Of a stretch of DNA of 64,000 bases, positions 25,535 to 33,415 are shown one piece after another; position 1 is the stretch's first letter; each line of letters begins with the position of its first letter. A model generated the notes under the pieces. The model was not told the origin of the DNA. It saw nothing but the letters and a program-made list of their open reading frames with translations, and ran no database searches. The position numbers and the translations under genes are program-made. The DNA lies in assembly GCF_030651185.1 (NCBI RefSeq), contig NZ_JAUSCJ010000022.1, positions 586,750 to 650,749 on the forward strand. Reading direction: 5' to 3'. Source of the DNA: Phenylobacterium sp. (GTDB taxonomy: Bacteria > Pseudomonadota > Alphaproteobacteria > Caulobacterales > Caulobacteraceae).

Positions 25535-26053
25535 ATGATTCAGCGCCTCCTCACCGCGGCCCTGGCGGCCGCCCTCGTCGCCCTTCCGGCCCAGGCCCAG
25601 ACGGTGATCATTGTCCGCCACGGTGAGAAGGCCGGTCCGACCGGCGACGTCGATCTGTCGGCCGCGGGCCAGGCGCGGGGCGAGGCCCTGGCCCGGGCGC
25701 TCGCCGGCGCCAAGGTCACCCTGGTGCTGGCGACCCCGCTCAAGCGCACCCAGCAGACGGCGGCGGCCACGGCCAAGGCCGCCGGCGTGTCGGTTGCGGC
25801 GGTCGGCTTCGAGGGCGGCGACGCGGCCCATGCCCAGCGCGTGGCGGACGCGGCGCGCAAGGCCGGGGCCGAAAACACGGTGCTGATCGTCGGTCATAGC
25901 AACACGGTGGCCGATATCGCCCGGGCGCTCGGGGATAGCGCGCCGGTGGCGCCCACCGACTGCGAGTACGACAAGATGACGGTGCTGCGGCTCGAGGGCG
26001 CCGGCGCCAAGGCCATCCACGCCCGCTACGGCGCGCCGACCGAAGCCTGCTGA
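25535..26053 (+). CDS. Secreted histidine phosphatase family protein
   Basis: A 172-residue phosphatase of the phosphoglycerate-mutase/SixA superfamily. A signal peptide occupies residues 1-22 (ending A-Q-A-Q). The catalytic phosphohistidine is His29 in V-R-H-G-E-K; the second histidine is in V-G-H-S-N-T. L-A-T-P-L-K-R-T-Q-Q-T supplies the arginine of the core. The natural substrate is unknown. A methyltransferase-like gene starts at the base after its stop. Confidence 0.85.
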   Translation: MIQRLLTAALAAALVALPAQAQTVIIVRHGEKAGPTGDVDLSAAGQARGEALARALAGAKVTLVLATPLKRTQQTAAATAKAAGVSVAAVGFEGGDAAHAQRVADAARKAGAENTVLIVGHSNTVADIARALGDSAPVAPTDCEYDKMTVLRLEGAGAKAIHARYGAPTEAC

Positions 26054-26683
26054 GTGTCGAGCCCCCTGTCCCAACTGCCGCCCGGCGCCTTCGCCAAGGA
26101 GGACGACGGGGATGACGCGGCCTTCTACGCCGACGCGCGGCTGAAGACCCATATCGACGACGCGGCCATCGCCGCCCTGACGGGGTTCTACCGGCAGGTG
26201 CTGCCGCCGGGCGGGGCGCTGCTGGACCTGATGAGCAGCTGGGTCAGCCACCTGCCGCCCGAGGTCGCCTATGGCGAGGTGATCGGCCACGGCATGAACG
26301 CCGACGAACTGGCGGCCAACCCGCGGCTGACGCGGGGGTTCGTGCAGGACCTGAACCGCAGGCCGGAGCTGGACCTGGCTGACGCCAGCCTCGACGCCGC
26401 GATGATCTGTGTCGGGGTGCAGTACCTGCAGCAGCCGGTGGCGGTGCTGGCGGAGGTGGCCCGGACCCTGCGCCCCGGCGCGCCGCTGGTGGTAAGCTAT
26501 TCCAACCGCTGCTTCCCCACCAAGGCGGTGGCGGTGTGGCGGGGCGTCGGTCCCCAGGGGCACGCCCGGCTGATCGAGCTCTATCTGGAAGAAGCGGGGT
26601 TCACCGGCGTGGAGGTCCACCGGCTGAAGGACGGCCTCGACAGTGATCCCCTGACCGTCGTCCTGGGGCGGACGGCGATCTAG
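26054..26683 (+). CDS. SAM-dependent methyltransferase-like protein
   Basis: A 209-residue class I methyltransferase fold. The motif I region reads L-L-D-L-M-S-S-W-V-S-H-L, so the usual glycine-rich loop is replaced. V-I-G-H-G-M-N-A-D-E-L (motif II), L-D-A-A-M-I-C-V-G-V-Q-Y-L (motif IV) and the post-motif A-R-T-L-R-P-G-A are recognisable. It starts at GTG 26054 directly after the phosphatase TGA, indicating coupling. Substrate unknown; SAM binding may be altered or lost. Its stop codon lies in a palindromic repeat. Confidence 0.75.
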   Translation: MSSPLSQLPPGAFAKEDDGDDAAFYADARLKTHIDDAAIAALTGFYRQVLPPGGALLDLMSSWVSHLPPEVAYGEVIGHGMNADELAANPRLTRGFVQDLNRRPELDLADASLDAAMICVGVQYLQQPVAVLAEVARTLRPGAPLVVSYSNRCFPTKAVAVWRGVGPQGHARLIELYLEEAGFTGVEVHRLKDGLDSDPLTVVLGRTAI

Positions 26684-26797
26684 AGCATGTCAGGCGCAAG
26701 TGGGCGCCGGTTCGCCGCCCGGACATGCTCTAGATTCAAGAAGATAGACCCTCTTTTATCCGATCAGGTTGATTCAGCCTGATCCGGAAAGGGTCTA
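26680..26797. repeat. Composite palindromic intergenic repeat at convergent gene ends
   Basis: Two hairpins fill the gap. The first has perfect 12-bp arms CTAGAGCATGTC (26680-26691) and GACATGCTCTAG (26722-26733) around a core GCAAGTGGGCGCCGGTTCGC. The second has TAGACCCT (26745-26752) with AGGGTCTA (26790-26797), enclosing GATCAGG (26762-26768) with CCTGATC (26778-26784). The outer arms contain the stop codons of both flanking genes. Probably a dispersed repeat that also works as a bidirectional terminator. Confidence 0.75.
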
Positions 26798-27229
26798 GGC
26801 GTCTTCCATCCGCCATTTCTGATTGTCGCCGCCGTTCCAGGGAAAGCCGATGACCGGGGTGTTCTCGTCGGTGCGCCCGTGGTCCACGTCGACCACCTTG
26901 TCATGCTCGTTATTGTTGAGAGCGAACCACGGCGCGGGGTCCAGCAGGTCGCCGGTGAAGATCAGAAAGTCCTCGTCCACTTCGCGCTGATAGGTGTCGG
27001 GATGCAGCAGGCCGAGGCCGGAGCCCCCCATCCAGATCAGGGCGTGATTGGTGCCCTCGTGGATGAGATGGAAGGCGCCGGGGCCGCGGTCGCGTCGGCG
27101 CCAGATCGTCCCGGGGCCCTGGTCGATGCTGCGCAGGACGGGCTTGTAGGTGCCGAAATACTCGTCGGTGACGCTCAGGTACTTGCTGGTGGTGACATAG
27201 GGGACGATGCGGCAGCGGTAGTCGGCCAT
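26795..27229 (-). CDS. Beta-trefoil (ricin-type lectin-like) protein, paralog 1
   Basis: A 144-residue protein with a strong AGGAGG site. The pattern I-W-R-R-R-D-R-G-P-G-A-F-H-L-I-H, A-P-W-F-A-L-N-N-N-E, V-V-D-V-D-H-G and closing D-N-Q-K-W-R-M-E-D resembles ricin-type beta-trefoil repeats, whose Q-x-W motif appears at the end. It has no signal peptide. It is tandem with a clear paralog 33 bp upstream, and a third copy lies at 56401. The ligand is unknown. Confidence 0.7.
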   Translation of the reverse strand: MADYRCRIVPYVTTSKYLSVTDEYFGTYKPVLRSIDQGPGTIWRRRDRGPGAFHLIHEGTNHALIWMGGSGLGLLHPDTYQREVDEDFLIFTGDLLDPAPWFALNNNEHDKVVDVDHGRTDENTPVIGFPWNGGDNQKWRMEDA

Positions 27230-27262
27230 CTGGGCCTCCTGACGTGAGTTGGATCGGACGGG

Positions 27263-27688
27263 TCAGACGTTTTCCATGCGCCAGACCTGGTTATCCTCAG
27301 GCTGGGCGCTGGAGTACCAGGTCCAGGCGATGACATTGGTGCCCGAGGTCGTGCCGCTGTGATCGACGTCGGCCACGTGGCTGTGGTCGTGGTTGTTCAG
27401 CGCAAACCAAGGCCAGCGGCCGGCGCCCAGCAGATCGGCCGTGCAGTACTGCTCCCGATCGTCGGGATTGAAGGGGCAGAGGCCCAGCGGATCGCCCTTG
27501 CCGCTCCAGAACAGCCCGTAGTTGTCGGTCTCATGCAGCAGGCTGAAGGCGCCGGGGCCGCGGTCGCGACGAATCCAGACCAGGCCGGACTCGTTGAGAT
27601 TGCGGATCACCGTCTTGGCCCCGTCGCGGCCCAGGGCGAGGTTGGGGTTCAGATAGGAGATGAAACGGACGCGCTGATCGGGTGGCAT
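27263..27688 (-). CDS. Beta-trefoil (ricin-type lectin-like) protein, paralog 2
   Basis: About 141 residues from ATG 27688, with GGAGA upstream; a GTG at 27709 is in frame. W-I-R-R-D-R-G-P-G-A-F-S-L-L-H, W-P-W-F-A-L-N-N-H-D, V-A-D-V-D-H-S and D-N-Q-V-W-R-M-E-N match its downstream neighbour motif by motif. The pair is a tandem duplication, probably one operon. No export signal is visible. A lectin-like carbohydrate-binding role is suggested only by fold. Confidence 0.7.
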   Translation of the reverse strand: MPPDQRVRFISYLNPNLALGRDGAKTVIRNLNESGLVWIRRDRGPGAFSLLHETDNYGLFWSGKGDPLGLCPFNPDDREQYCTADLLGAGRWPWFALNNHDHSHVADVDHSGTTSGTNVIAWTWYSSAQPEDNQVWRMENV

Positions 27689-27830
27689 CGGGGCGGGTCT
27701 CCGCGGCACGGTTAAGGTTAGCTCTACCTTTACACTCGCTGTGGTAGCGCCGCACCTGTCGATTTTTGAACGCCCTGAAGATTTTCGCAGGCCGCCGCAG
27801 GCCCCGCGCGCCAGCGGTCCCGGACCGTGA

Positions 27831-28394
27831 TCAGGGGGCGGGCGCGGGCCTGGTGAGATCGAAGGCCACGCGGAACAGGCGGCCCGGGCGGGCCAGCTCG
27901 TAGGTGAAGACCTCGGGCGTCAGGCCCAGGGACCAGACATTGGTGTTGGAGACCGCGCGGCCAGTGCGGGTGAACAGCGCGATGGAATAGGCGTCGGCGG
28001 GGAAGCTCTGGAGATCGGCGGCGCCAGGGCCGGTGGTGTCGCCGCCATATTGCGAGACCTCGTCCTCCGTCCCGTCGGGATGGCGGTGGTCGTGCTTCAG
28101 GCGCAGGCGCTCGCCCGGCAGGCGGGTGACGACCCAGGTCCGCGAGCGGTCCTCGCCGACCCGGAAGGGAATGCGGATCTCCTCAGCGGTGCAGGTGGCC
28201 ACGGTCATGGTCAGCCGGGCCTGGCGCATGGCGGCGTCGGCGACCGGGTCGCCCTCCACCACTGTCCCGGTGAAGGTCTGGCCGCAGAGCTTGGTCAGGC
28301 TCGCGAAGAAGGCGTCGGCGGGGGCCTGGGCCTGTGCCGCAACGGGCGCAGCCGCCAGGGCGAGGAGCAGGGCGATGAGCGTGCGGGCGCGCAT
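27831..28394 (-). CDS. Secreted protein of unknown function
   Basis: A 187-residue protein with a strong signal peptide (1 to about 23, L-I-A-L-L-L-A-L-A-A-A ending A-Q-A-Q). The mature part has F-A-S-L-T-K-L-C-G-Q-T-F-T-G-T-V-V-E-G-D-P near its start and H-D-H-R-H-P-D-G-T-E-D in the middle, and ends with F-R-V-A-F-D-L. Two cysteines may pair. It resembles conserved hypothetical secreted proteins of proteobacteria, but I do not recognise a named domain. Confidence 0.65.
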   Translation of the reverse strand: MRARTLIALLLALAAAPVAAQAQAPADAFFASLTKLCGQTFTGTVVEGDPVADAAMRQARLTMTVATCTAEEIRIPFRVGEDRSRTWVVTRLPGERLRLKHDHRHPDGTEDEVSQYGGDTTGPGAADLQSFPADAYSIALFTRTGRAVSNTNVWSLGLTPEVFTYELARPGRLFRVAFDLTRPAPAP

Positions 28395-28454
28395 GTCGAA
28401 CCTTTCGGGGACGGGGCCTTCAGCCTAGTCCCCGCGCCGGGCGAAGTCCGCCTA

Positions 28455-28568
28455 GATCACGATGATTTTGGATCGAACCGATCCAAAATCATGAACGTGA
28501 TCGATGCCTTATGTTTAGAGCGGGATTGACGCGAAAAACCGGTTCCCACTTTTTCGCATCCCGCTCTA
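28455..28568. repeat. Composite palindromic intergenic repeat beside the MCP gene
   Basis: Hairpin one has 14-bp arms ATGATTTTGGATCG (28462-28475) and CGATCCAAAATCAT (28479-28492) with a 3-base loop, plus outer arms GATCACG/CGTGATC. Hairpin two has 11-bp arms TAGAGCGGGAT (28516-28526) and ATCCCGCTCTA (28558-28568) around GCGAAAAACCGGTTCCCACT. The design and core resemble the element at 26680-26797. Its last arm contains the stop codon of the MCP gene. Confidence 0.75.
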
Positions 28569-30464
28569 GAACTCCTCCCAGCCCTCGGTCTGCGGCTTGC
28601 GGGCGGCGCCGCCGCCGCGGCTGACGGTCTTCATGGCCGTGGTCGTCTGGGCGCGCGGGCGTTCGGCCTCGGGGGCGACGCCGGTCTGGAAGCGGCTGAT
28701 GGAGCCGGCCAGCACATCGGCCTCGTTGCGCAGGGCGTGGCTGGCGGCGGTGCTCTCCTCCACCATGGCGGCGTTCTGCTGGGTGAGCTGGTCCATCTGG
28801 TTCACCGCCGTGCTGACCTCGGCCAGGCCCGTGGCCTGCTCCTGGGCGCCGGCGGCCATTTCGGTGACCAGGCTGTCGATGTCGGCCACCTTCTCGATGA
28901 TCCGCTGCAGGCTCTCGCCGGTCTGGCCCACCAGCTTCACGCCGGTCTCGACCTGGCGTGAGGAGGCGCCGATCAGGGCCTTGATCTCCTTGGCGGCGTC
29001 GGCGGAGCGTTGGGCCAGGGCGCGGACCTCGGAGGCCACGACGGCGAAACCCTTGCCGGAGTCGCCGGCCCGCGCGGCCTCGACACCGGCGTTCAGGGCC
29101 AGGAGGTTGGTCTGGAAGGCGATCTCGTCGATCACCCCGATGATGGCGCTGATCTCGCGGGCCGAGCCCTCGATGGCGCTCATGGCCTCGACGGCATGGC
29201 GCACCACCTCGCCGCTGGTCTGGGCGTCGCCGCGCGCGGCCTGGACCACCTGGGCGCAGGTGATGGCGCCGCTGGCCGAGCGTTGGACGGTGGAGGTGAT
29301 CTGCTCCAGGGCCGCGGCGGTTTCCTCCAGGCTGGCGGCCTGCTGCTCGGTGCGGCGCGACAGGTGGTCCGTGGCCGCGGTGATCTCGCCCGAGCCGTTG
29401 CGGATGCCGCGCACATTGCCCACCACGATGGTCATCGCGTCCTGGAGCTGGGCCATGGCGGCGTTGAAATCGCTCTTCAGCTTGGCGTAGTCCTCGGGGA
29501 AGGCCTCGGTGATGCGGTGGGTGAGGTCGCCGCGGCTGAGATAGTCGAGGCCGCCGGCCAGGGACGCCACGACGGTGGCCTGTTCGGCGGCGGCGCGGGC
29601 CTTGGCGGCCTCGGTGCGGGCCCGCTCCTCCTCGGCGGCGAGGCGCTGCTCGGCGCTCATGCCCTCGAGGCGCAGCTTCTCGATGCCGGCGTCCTTGAAG
29701 ATGGCCACGGCCTCGGACATCAGGCCCACCTCGTCGAGGCGGCCCTGGGCAGGGATTTCCACGGTGAAGTCGCCACCGGCCAGCTTGCGCATGGCCCGGG
29801 TCATGGCGGTGACGGGACCGGCGATGGCGCGGGTGAGCCACAGCCCGACGGCCACGGCGATCAGCAGGCCCAGGGCCAGGCCGAGGGCCAGGCTGGCATA
29901 GGCGTTGCGGGTGGTGGCGGTCTGGGAGGCGGCCAGGCCTTCGAGGTGTTTGGTCTCGCTGTCGAAGATGGCCTCGATGCCATCCTCGGCAGGCGCGATC
30001 AGGCCGTCGGCCGCGCCGTCGGGGGAGATCATCTCCACCGCTTGCTGGCGGGTGGCGGGATCGGCGGCCAGGACCTGACCGGCCTCGGCGATCTCGGTAT
30101 GCCAGCGGTCGGCGGCGGCGCCGATGGCGGTGAGGGTTTCAAGTTCCTTGGGGCTGTCGGAGAGCAGGGGCGCGGCGGCGGCCAGGCGGGCCTTGAAGTT
30201 GGCCCGGTGCTTGGCGATGCGCTCGACGTAGTAGGGGTTCGTCGAGAGCAGGAAGCCGCGATAGCTGTTCTCCTGCCGGGCCAGGAAGAACTTGGCCTCA
30301 TTGAGGATCTGGATGGTCTGGCGGCTCTCGTCGGTCTCGCGACGGGCGGTCTCCAGGGACTGGAAGGAGAGGAAGGTGGCGGCCCCCATCCCGGCCATCG
30401 TCAGGGTGACAGCGGCGAAGCCCACGGTGAGCTTGCGGGAAATCTTCAGGTTGTTGAACGACAT
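28566..30464 (-). CDS. Methyl-accepting chemotaxis protein with CHASE3-like sensor
   Basis: A 632-residue transmembrane chemoreceptor. The first membrane helix lies at about 11-31. A CHASE3-like periplasmic helical domain (about 35-180) contains L-A-R-Q-E-N-S-Y-R-G-F-L-L. The second membrane helix (about 187-208) leads to a HAMP domain. The signalling hairpin tip carries E-I-A-F-Q-T-N-L-L-A-L-N-A and A-R-A-G-D-S-G-K-G-F-A-V-V-A-S-E-V-R. The C-terminus ends G-W-E-E-F, a tether of the W-x-x-F type that recruits CheR/CheB. No che genes are adjacent. The stop is inside a palindromic repeat. Confidence 0.95.
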   Translation of the reverse strand: MSFNNLKISRKLTVGFAAVTLTMAGMGAATFLSFQSLETARRETDESRQTIQILNEAKFFLARQENSYRGFLLSTNPYYVERIAKHRANFKARLAAAAPLLSDSPKELETLTAIGAAADRWHTEIAEAGQVLAADPATRQQAVEMISPDGAADGLIAPAEDGIEAIFDSETKHLEGLAASQTATTRNAYASLALGLALGLLIAVAVGLWLTRAIAGPVTAMTRAMRKLAGGDFTVEIPAQGRLDEVGLMSEAVAIFKDAGIEKLRLEGMSAEQRLAAEEERARTEAAKARAAAEQATVVASLAGGLDYLSRGDLTHRITEAFPEDYAKLKSDFNAAMAQLQDAMTIVVGNVRGIRNGSGEITAATDHLSRRTEQQAASLEETAAALEQITSTVQRSASGAITCAQVVQAARGDAQTSGEVVRHAVEAMSAIEGSAREISAIIGVIDEIAFQTNLLALNAGVEAARAGDSGKGFAVVASEVRALAQRSADAAKEIKALIGASSRQVETGVKLVGQTGESLQRIIEKVADIDSLVTEMAAGAQEQATGLAEVSTAVNQMDQLTQQNAAMVEESTAASHALRNEADVLAGSISRFQTGVAPEAERPRAQTTTAMKTVSRGGGAARKPQTEGWEEF

Positions 30465-30717
30465 ATCCGAATCCGCCTTGGCGCCAGCGTCAAGCCTGTC
30501 GCGCCGCCGGCCACCTCGCGTTTACCTTGAGCGCCTTGACCGAATGGTTACCTGCGGTTGACCCAGGGTCGGCTGCGACAGCGCGCCACAGCCGCTAAGG
30601 GGGAATCTTTCTCGGCCGCCCGCGCGCGCAGGCCGCGACAACCCCCTGTGGCCCGCGTGCGCCGTAAGCGGTGATTAACCCTGATCTCCCATCGTCCGCG
30701 CGACTCCGGAGACGACA

Positions 30718-31740
30718 ATGACCCGCCTGGCCTTGGTGATGATCGCGCGGGACGAGGCCCACCAGATCACCCGGGCGCTGGACAGCGCCGCGCCCTTCGT
30801 CGACCTGATCATCGTGTTGGACACCGGGTCTGTGGACGGCACGCGGGAGCTCGCCCGGGCGCGCGGCGCGCAGGTTCATGAGTTCGCCTGGCGCCACGAC
30901 TTCGCCGCCGCCCGCAACGCCTCGCTCGACCTGTCGCCGGCCGACTGGAACCTGGTGCTGGACGCCGACGAGTGGATCGAGAGCGGGGGGGAGGCGCTGG
31001 CCACCCTGGAGTCCGACGCCATGGGCTGGGTGCGCCGCGACAACCAGCTGGAGGGCGAGGCCATCGCCCAGACCTGGATCCCTCGGGTTCTCCCACGCGG
31101 GGTCCGTTATGAAGGCCGTGTCCACGAGCAGCCGGTGGGGCTGGCGCGCGGCGTGCGCCTGCCGGTCCTGCTGGGGCACGATGGGTTCACGGCGCAGAGC
31201 CTGGCGCGCAAGGGCGACCGCAACGAGGTCCTGCTGATGGCCGACCTGCAGGACCATCCGCAGGACCCCTATCTCTGGTTCCAGCTGGCCAAGGAGCATC
31301 AAGCGCGGGGCCACCCACCGCAGGCGGCCCTGTGCTTCACCGAGGCCCTGAGGCTGGCGCCGGCCGACGCCCCCTGGCGTCACAGCCTGGTGGTGCGGGG
31401 GCTGACGGCGCTGAAGGATGCGGGGCGGCTGGAAGAGGCCCAGGCCTTGGCGCAGGCCGAGCGCGGCGCATGGGACGGGTCGCCCGACTTCCATTTCGCG
31501 GTGGGGGATCTCTACCTCGACAGCGCCATGGCCGACCCGGCCCGCGCGGTCGACGACCTACTGCCCATCGCCGAGGCCGCCTGGAAGCGCTGCCTGGAGA
31601 TCGGCGAGCAGCCTCACCTGGACGGGGCGGTGCGCGGGCGCGGCAGCTTCATGGCCGCCCACAACCTGGCGACCCTCTACGAGACCTTTGGCCCGCCCGA
31701 GGCGGCGGCGCGCTACCGGGCCTTGGCCGCGAGGCGCTAA
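30718..31740 (+). CDS. Family 2 glycosyltransferase with C-terminal TPR region
   Basis: A 340-residue protein. The N-terminal GT-A domain reads M-I-A-R-D-E-A, then I-V-L-D-T-G-S-V-D-G-T and the metal-binding L-V-L-D-A-D-E-W. This is the arrangement of SunT/WaaE-like family 2 transferases. After about residue 170 come helical TPR-like repeats (A-K-E-H-Q-A-R-G-H-P-P-Q-A-A-L-C-F-T-E-A-L-R-L). ATG 30718 follows GGAGACGACA. It probably glycosylates a protein or glycolipid in the cytoplasm. Its last four bases overlap the convergent vapC. Confidence 0.85.
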   Translation: MTRLALVMIARDEAHQITRALDSAAPFVDLIIVLDTGSVDGTRELARARGAQVHEFAWRHDFAAARNASLDLSPADWNLVLDADEWIESGGEALATLESDAMGWVRRDNQLEGEAIAQTWIPRVLPRGVRYEGRVHEQPVGLARGVRLPVLLGHDGFTAQSLARKGDRNEVLLMADLQDHPQDPYLWFQLAKEHQARGHPPQAALCFTEALRLAPADAPWRHSLVVRGLTALKDAGRLEEAQALAQAERGAWDGSPDFHFAVGDLYLDSAMADPARAVDDLLPIAEAAWKRCLEIGEQPHLDGAVRGRGSFMAAHNLATLYETFGPPEAAARYRALAARR

Positions 31741-32120
31741 AGGACGGCCTTGAGGTCAGTGCGCGCGAAGTCGTCGCCGATGAACAGCAGCGGGCAGTCG
31801 CCGGCTTTCGCCAAGGCGTAGGCGAAACAGTCGCCCAGGTTCAGTCCGGCCGGGTGAACCCCCTTGCCCCAGGCGGCGTAGGCGTCCGACACCTGCCGCG
31901 CCATGGATTCGGTCACCGGCGCCACGGTGAGGGCGAGACCGGTCACGAGTTTGTCCACCTGGTCGGCCACGCCTCGGCGGCCAGCAACGATCAGGGCCTC
32001 CGCGAGGGTGCCGGCGGAGATGCGGACGTCACCCTCGGCCTCCAGGGCCGCGATGCAGGCATCGCTCTCCGGTTCGCCCAGCACGATGACCATGAGGGCC
32101 GAGGTATCGACGACGATCAT
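31737..32120 (-). CDS. vapC: PIN-domain toxin, VapC-like (second system)
   Basis: A 127-residue PIN-domain ribonuclease toxin. V-V-D-T-S-A-L at the start, A-G-T-L-A-E-A in the middle, L-N-L-G-D-C-F-A-Y-A-L-A and G-D-D-F-A-R-T-D near the end supply the four acidic residues of the active site. It overlaps its antitoxin gene by four bases. Its sequence differs clearly from the toxin at 23629, so this is an independent system. Confidence 0.93.
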   Translation of the reverse strand: MIVVDTSALMVIVLGEPESDACIAALEAEGDVRISAGTLAEALIVAGRRGVADQVDKLVTGLALTVAPVTESMARQVSDAYAAWGKGVHPAGLNLGDCFAYALAKAGDCPLLFIGDDFARTDLKAVL

Positions 32121-32374
32121 CCGGGGACGCCGTCGTTATCATAGAGGAAGTCCTGGCTGCGGGCGGCGGTGGGGCCCGGCAGGGCCTTGGCCGCGCCATC
32201 CCTGCGCACGGCCTCAAGGATCGCGCGGCGAGCCTTGCGGTCAGGCTCGGCGCGGATGGGGGTGAGGCGCGCGGCAGCCTGGCCGTGACGGGTGAGGATC
32301 ACTTCCTCTCCGGCCTCTGCTCGGCGGACGAGCTCGGTGAGCTGGGCCTTGGCGTCGCTGACGGAGATGCGCAT
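32117..32374 (-). CDS. vapB: Phd/YefM-type antitoxin, VapB-like (second system)
   Basis: An 85-residue antitoxin from ATG 32374. M-R-I-S-V-S-D-A-K-A-Q-L-T-E-L-V-R-R-A-E then G-E-E-V-I-L-T-R-H-G is the Phd/YefM DNA-binding fold; the C-terminal Q-D-F-L-Y-D-N-D segment should bind the toxin. Upstream ATGs at 32389 and 32401 fall in the operator palindrome and are less likely. It is first in the operon and overlaps vapC. Confidence 0.92.
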   Translation of the reverse strand: MRISVSDAKAQLTELVRRAEAGEEVILTRHGQAAARLTPIRAEPDRKARRAILEAVRRDGAAKALPGPTAARSQDFLYDNDGVPG

Positions 32375-32383
32375 TCGACACCT

Positions 32384-32423
32384 GACCATTTGATGGTCCA
32401 TTATAATGGACCATCAAATGGTC
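32384..32423. promoter_or_regulatory. 40-bp perfect palindrome: operator/promoter of the second vapBC
   Basis: Every base of 32384-32403 is complementary to 32404-32423. Each half contains a smaller inverted repeat, GACCAT-TTG-ATGGTC, and the centre is CATTATAATG, which presents a TATAAT box on both strands. It ends 10 bp upstream of the antitoxin ATG. This is a clear candidate for cooperative binding of two VapBC complexes over the promoter. Confidence 0.8.
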
Positions 32424-32523
32424 CAAAGTCAATGGCCCAAGAAAAAGGCGGCGCCCGCAGGCGCCGCCAAGTTCGTCAGGGCTGGTGAGAGGGGAGGCTC
32501 CAGCCCTGGAGCTCAGGTGACCC

Positions 32524-33171
32524 TTACGGGGTCGGAACTATGGCCGCTTCGGGCTGGGCCGATTCCGGGGTCACTTCGGCCGGAGCCGGATTGACCGGTT
32601 CGGCGGCGGCGGTCACCGGCGGGACCACGATGGCGGCCGGAGCCGAGGCCGAGGTCTGGGCCGAGCCGGAATAGGGCTGCGGCGTCGCCGGGATCGTGGC
32701 GCTGGCGTCCGTGCCCATTCCTTCCGCACTGAGGGCGGCGGGGGCGGGGCGGGCCCGAGCGACGCGGGTGGGCGTCGCGGCGACCCTGGCGGTGGCCCGG
32801 GGTGTCTCAACCGGCGTGGTGACGGCCGGCGCTTCCGGAGCCATGGTGGCCGGGGCGTTCAGGGCTGCGGTCTCGGTAGGGGCCGGGGCCAGCATCGGGG
32901 CCGGAGCCTTGGTCTTGGCGGAGCTCGGCGGAGCCGCCTCGTCCCGAGGGGCGCCCAGGAACATCACCCCGACGCCCAGCGCCAGAGCGACGGCGGGAAC
33001 CGCGGCGTAGACCAGAGGGTTGATCCCACCCTTGGCCTTGCGGCTCTTGGGTTGGGCATAGATCGGGGTCTCCGTGAAGACCGGAGACTGTTGGCCGAGT
33101 TGAGTATCGCTGCGCTCGAAGTCGGCGGCGGTGAAAGTCGGCTTGGCGAAGGGGCTATATTCAGCAGTCAT
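32524..33171 (-). CDS. Ala/Pro-rich single-pass membrane protein, unknown function
   Basis: About 215 residues from ATG 33171 (GGGAGG upstream). A cytoplasmic N-terminus of about 50 residues includes Y-S-P-F-A-K-P-T-F and K-S-R-K-A-K. It is followed by one membrane helix (about 52-72, V-Y-A-A-V-P-A-V-A-L-A-L-G-V-G-V-M-F-L). A long low-complexity Ala/Pro/Thr tail follows, probably periplasmic. No domain is recognised. An AT-rich leader (33241-33415) upstream probably holds its promoter. Confidence 0.65.
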   Translation of the reverse strand: MTAEYSPFAKPTFTAADFERSDTQLGQQSPVFTETPIYAQPKSRKAKGGINPLVYAAVPAVALALGVGVMFLGAPRDEAAPPSSAKTKAPAPMLAPAPTETAALNAPATMAPEAPAVTTPVETPRATARVAATPTRVARARPAPAALSAEGMGTDASATIPATPQPYSGSAQTSASAPAAIVVPPVTAAAEPVNPAPAEVTPESAQPEAAIVPTP

Positions 33172-33415
33172 TTTCAGACCTCCCGGTGTTGTTCGAGAGG
33201 TTAAACGAGAGGCCGGCTCGCACGTTCCGTGATTTGACAAGATAGGCGCGGCTCGCCTGTGTCAAAATCGCAGCAGTTCCCCATGGAGTATGGGGTTGGG
33301 GTGATTCATTTTTTCTTCGGAAACTTCAAAACAAATCAGTTTGGCCGACACTATCATTTCCAGATCTCGCCGGAATCTCTCCTATTCGGGTCGCAAACGC
33401 GCCATATTTGACGGC

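Noticed and set aside
29010..30530. 506-codon + strand frame opposite the MCP gene
   Set aside because: Gly/Ala/Leu-rich shadow of the MCP coding sequence, no start signal.
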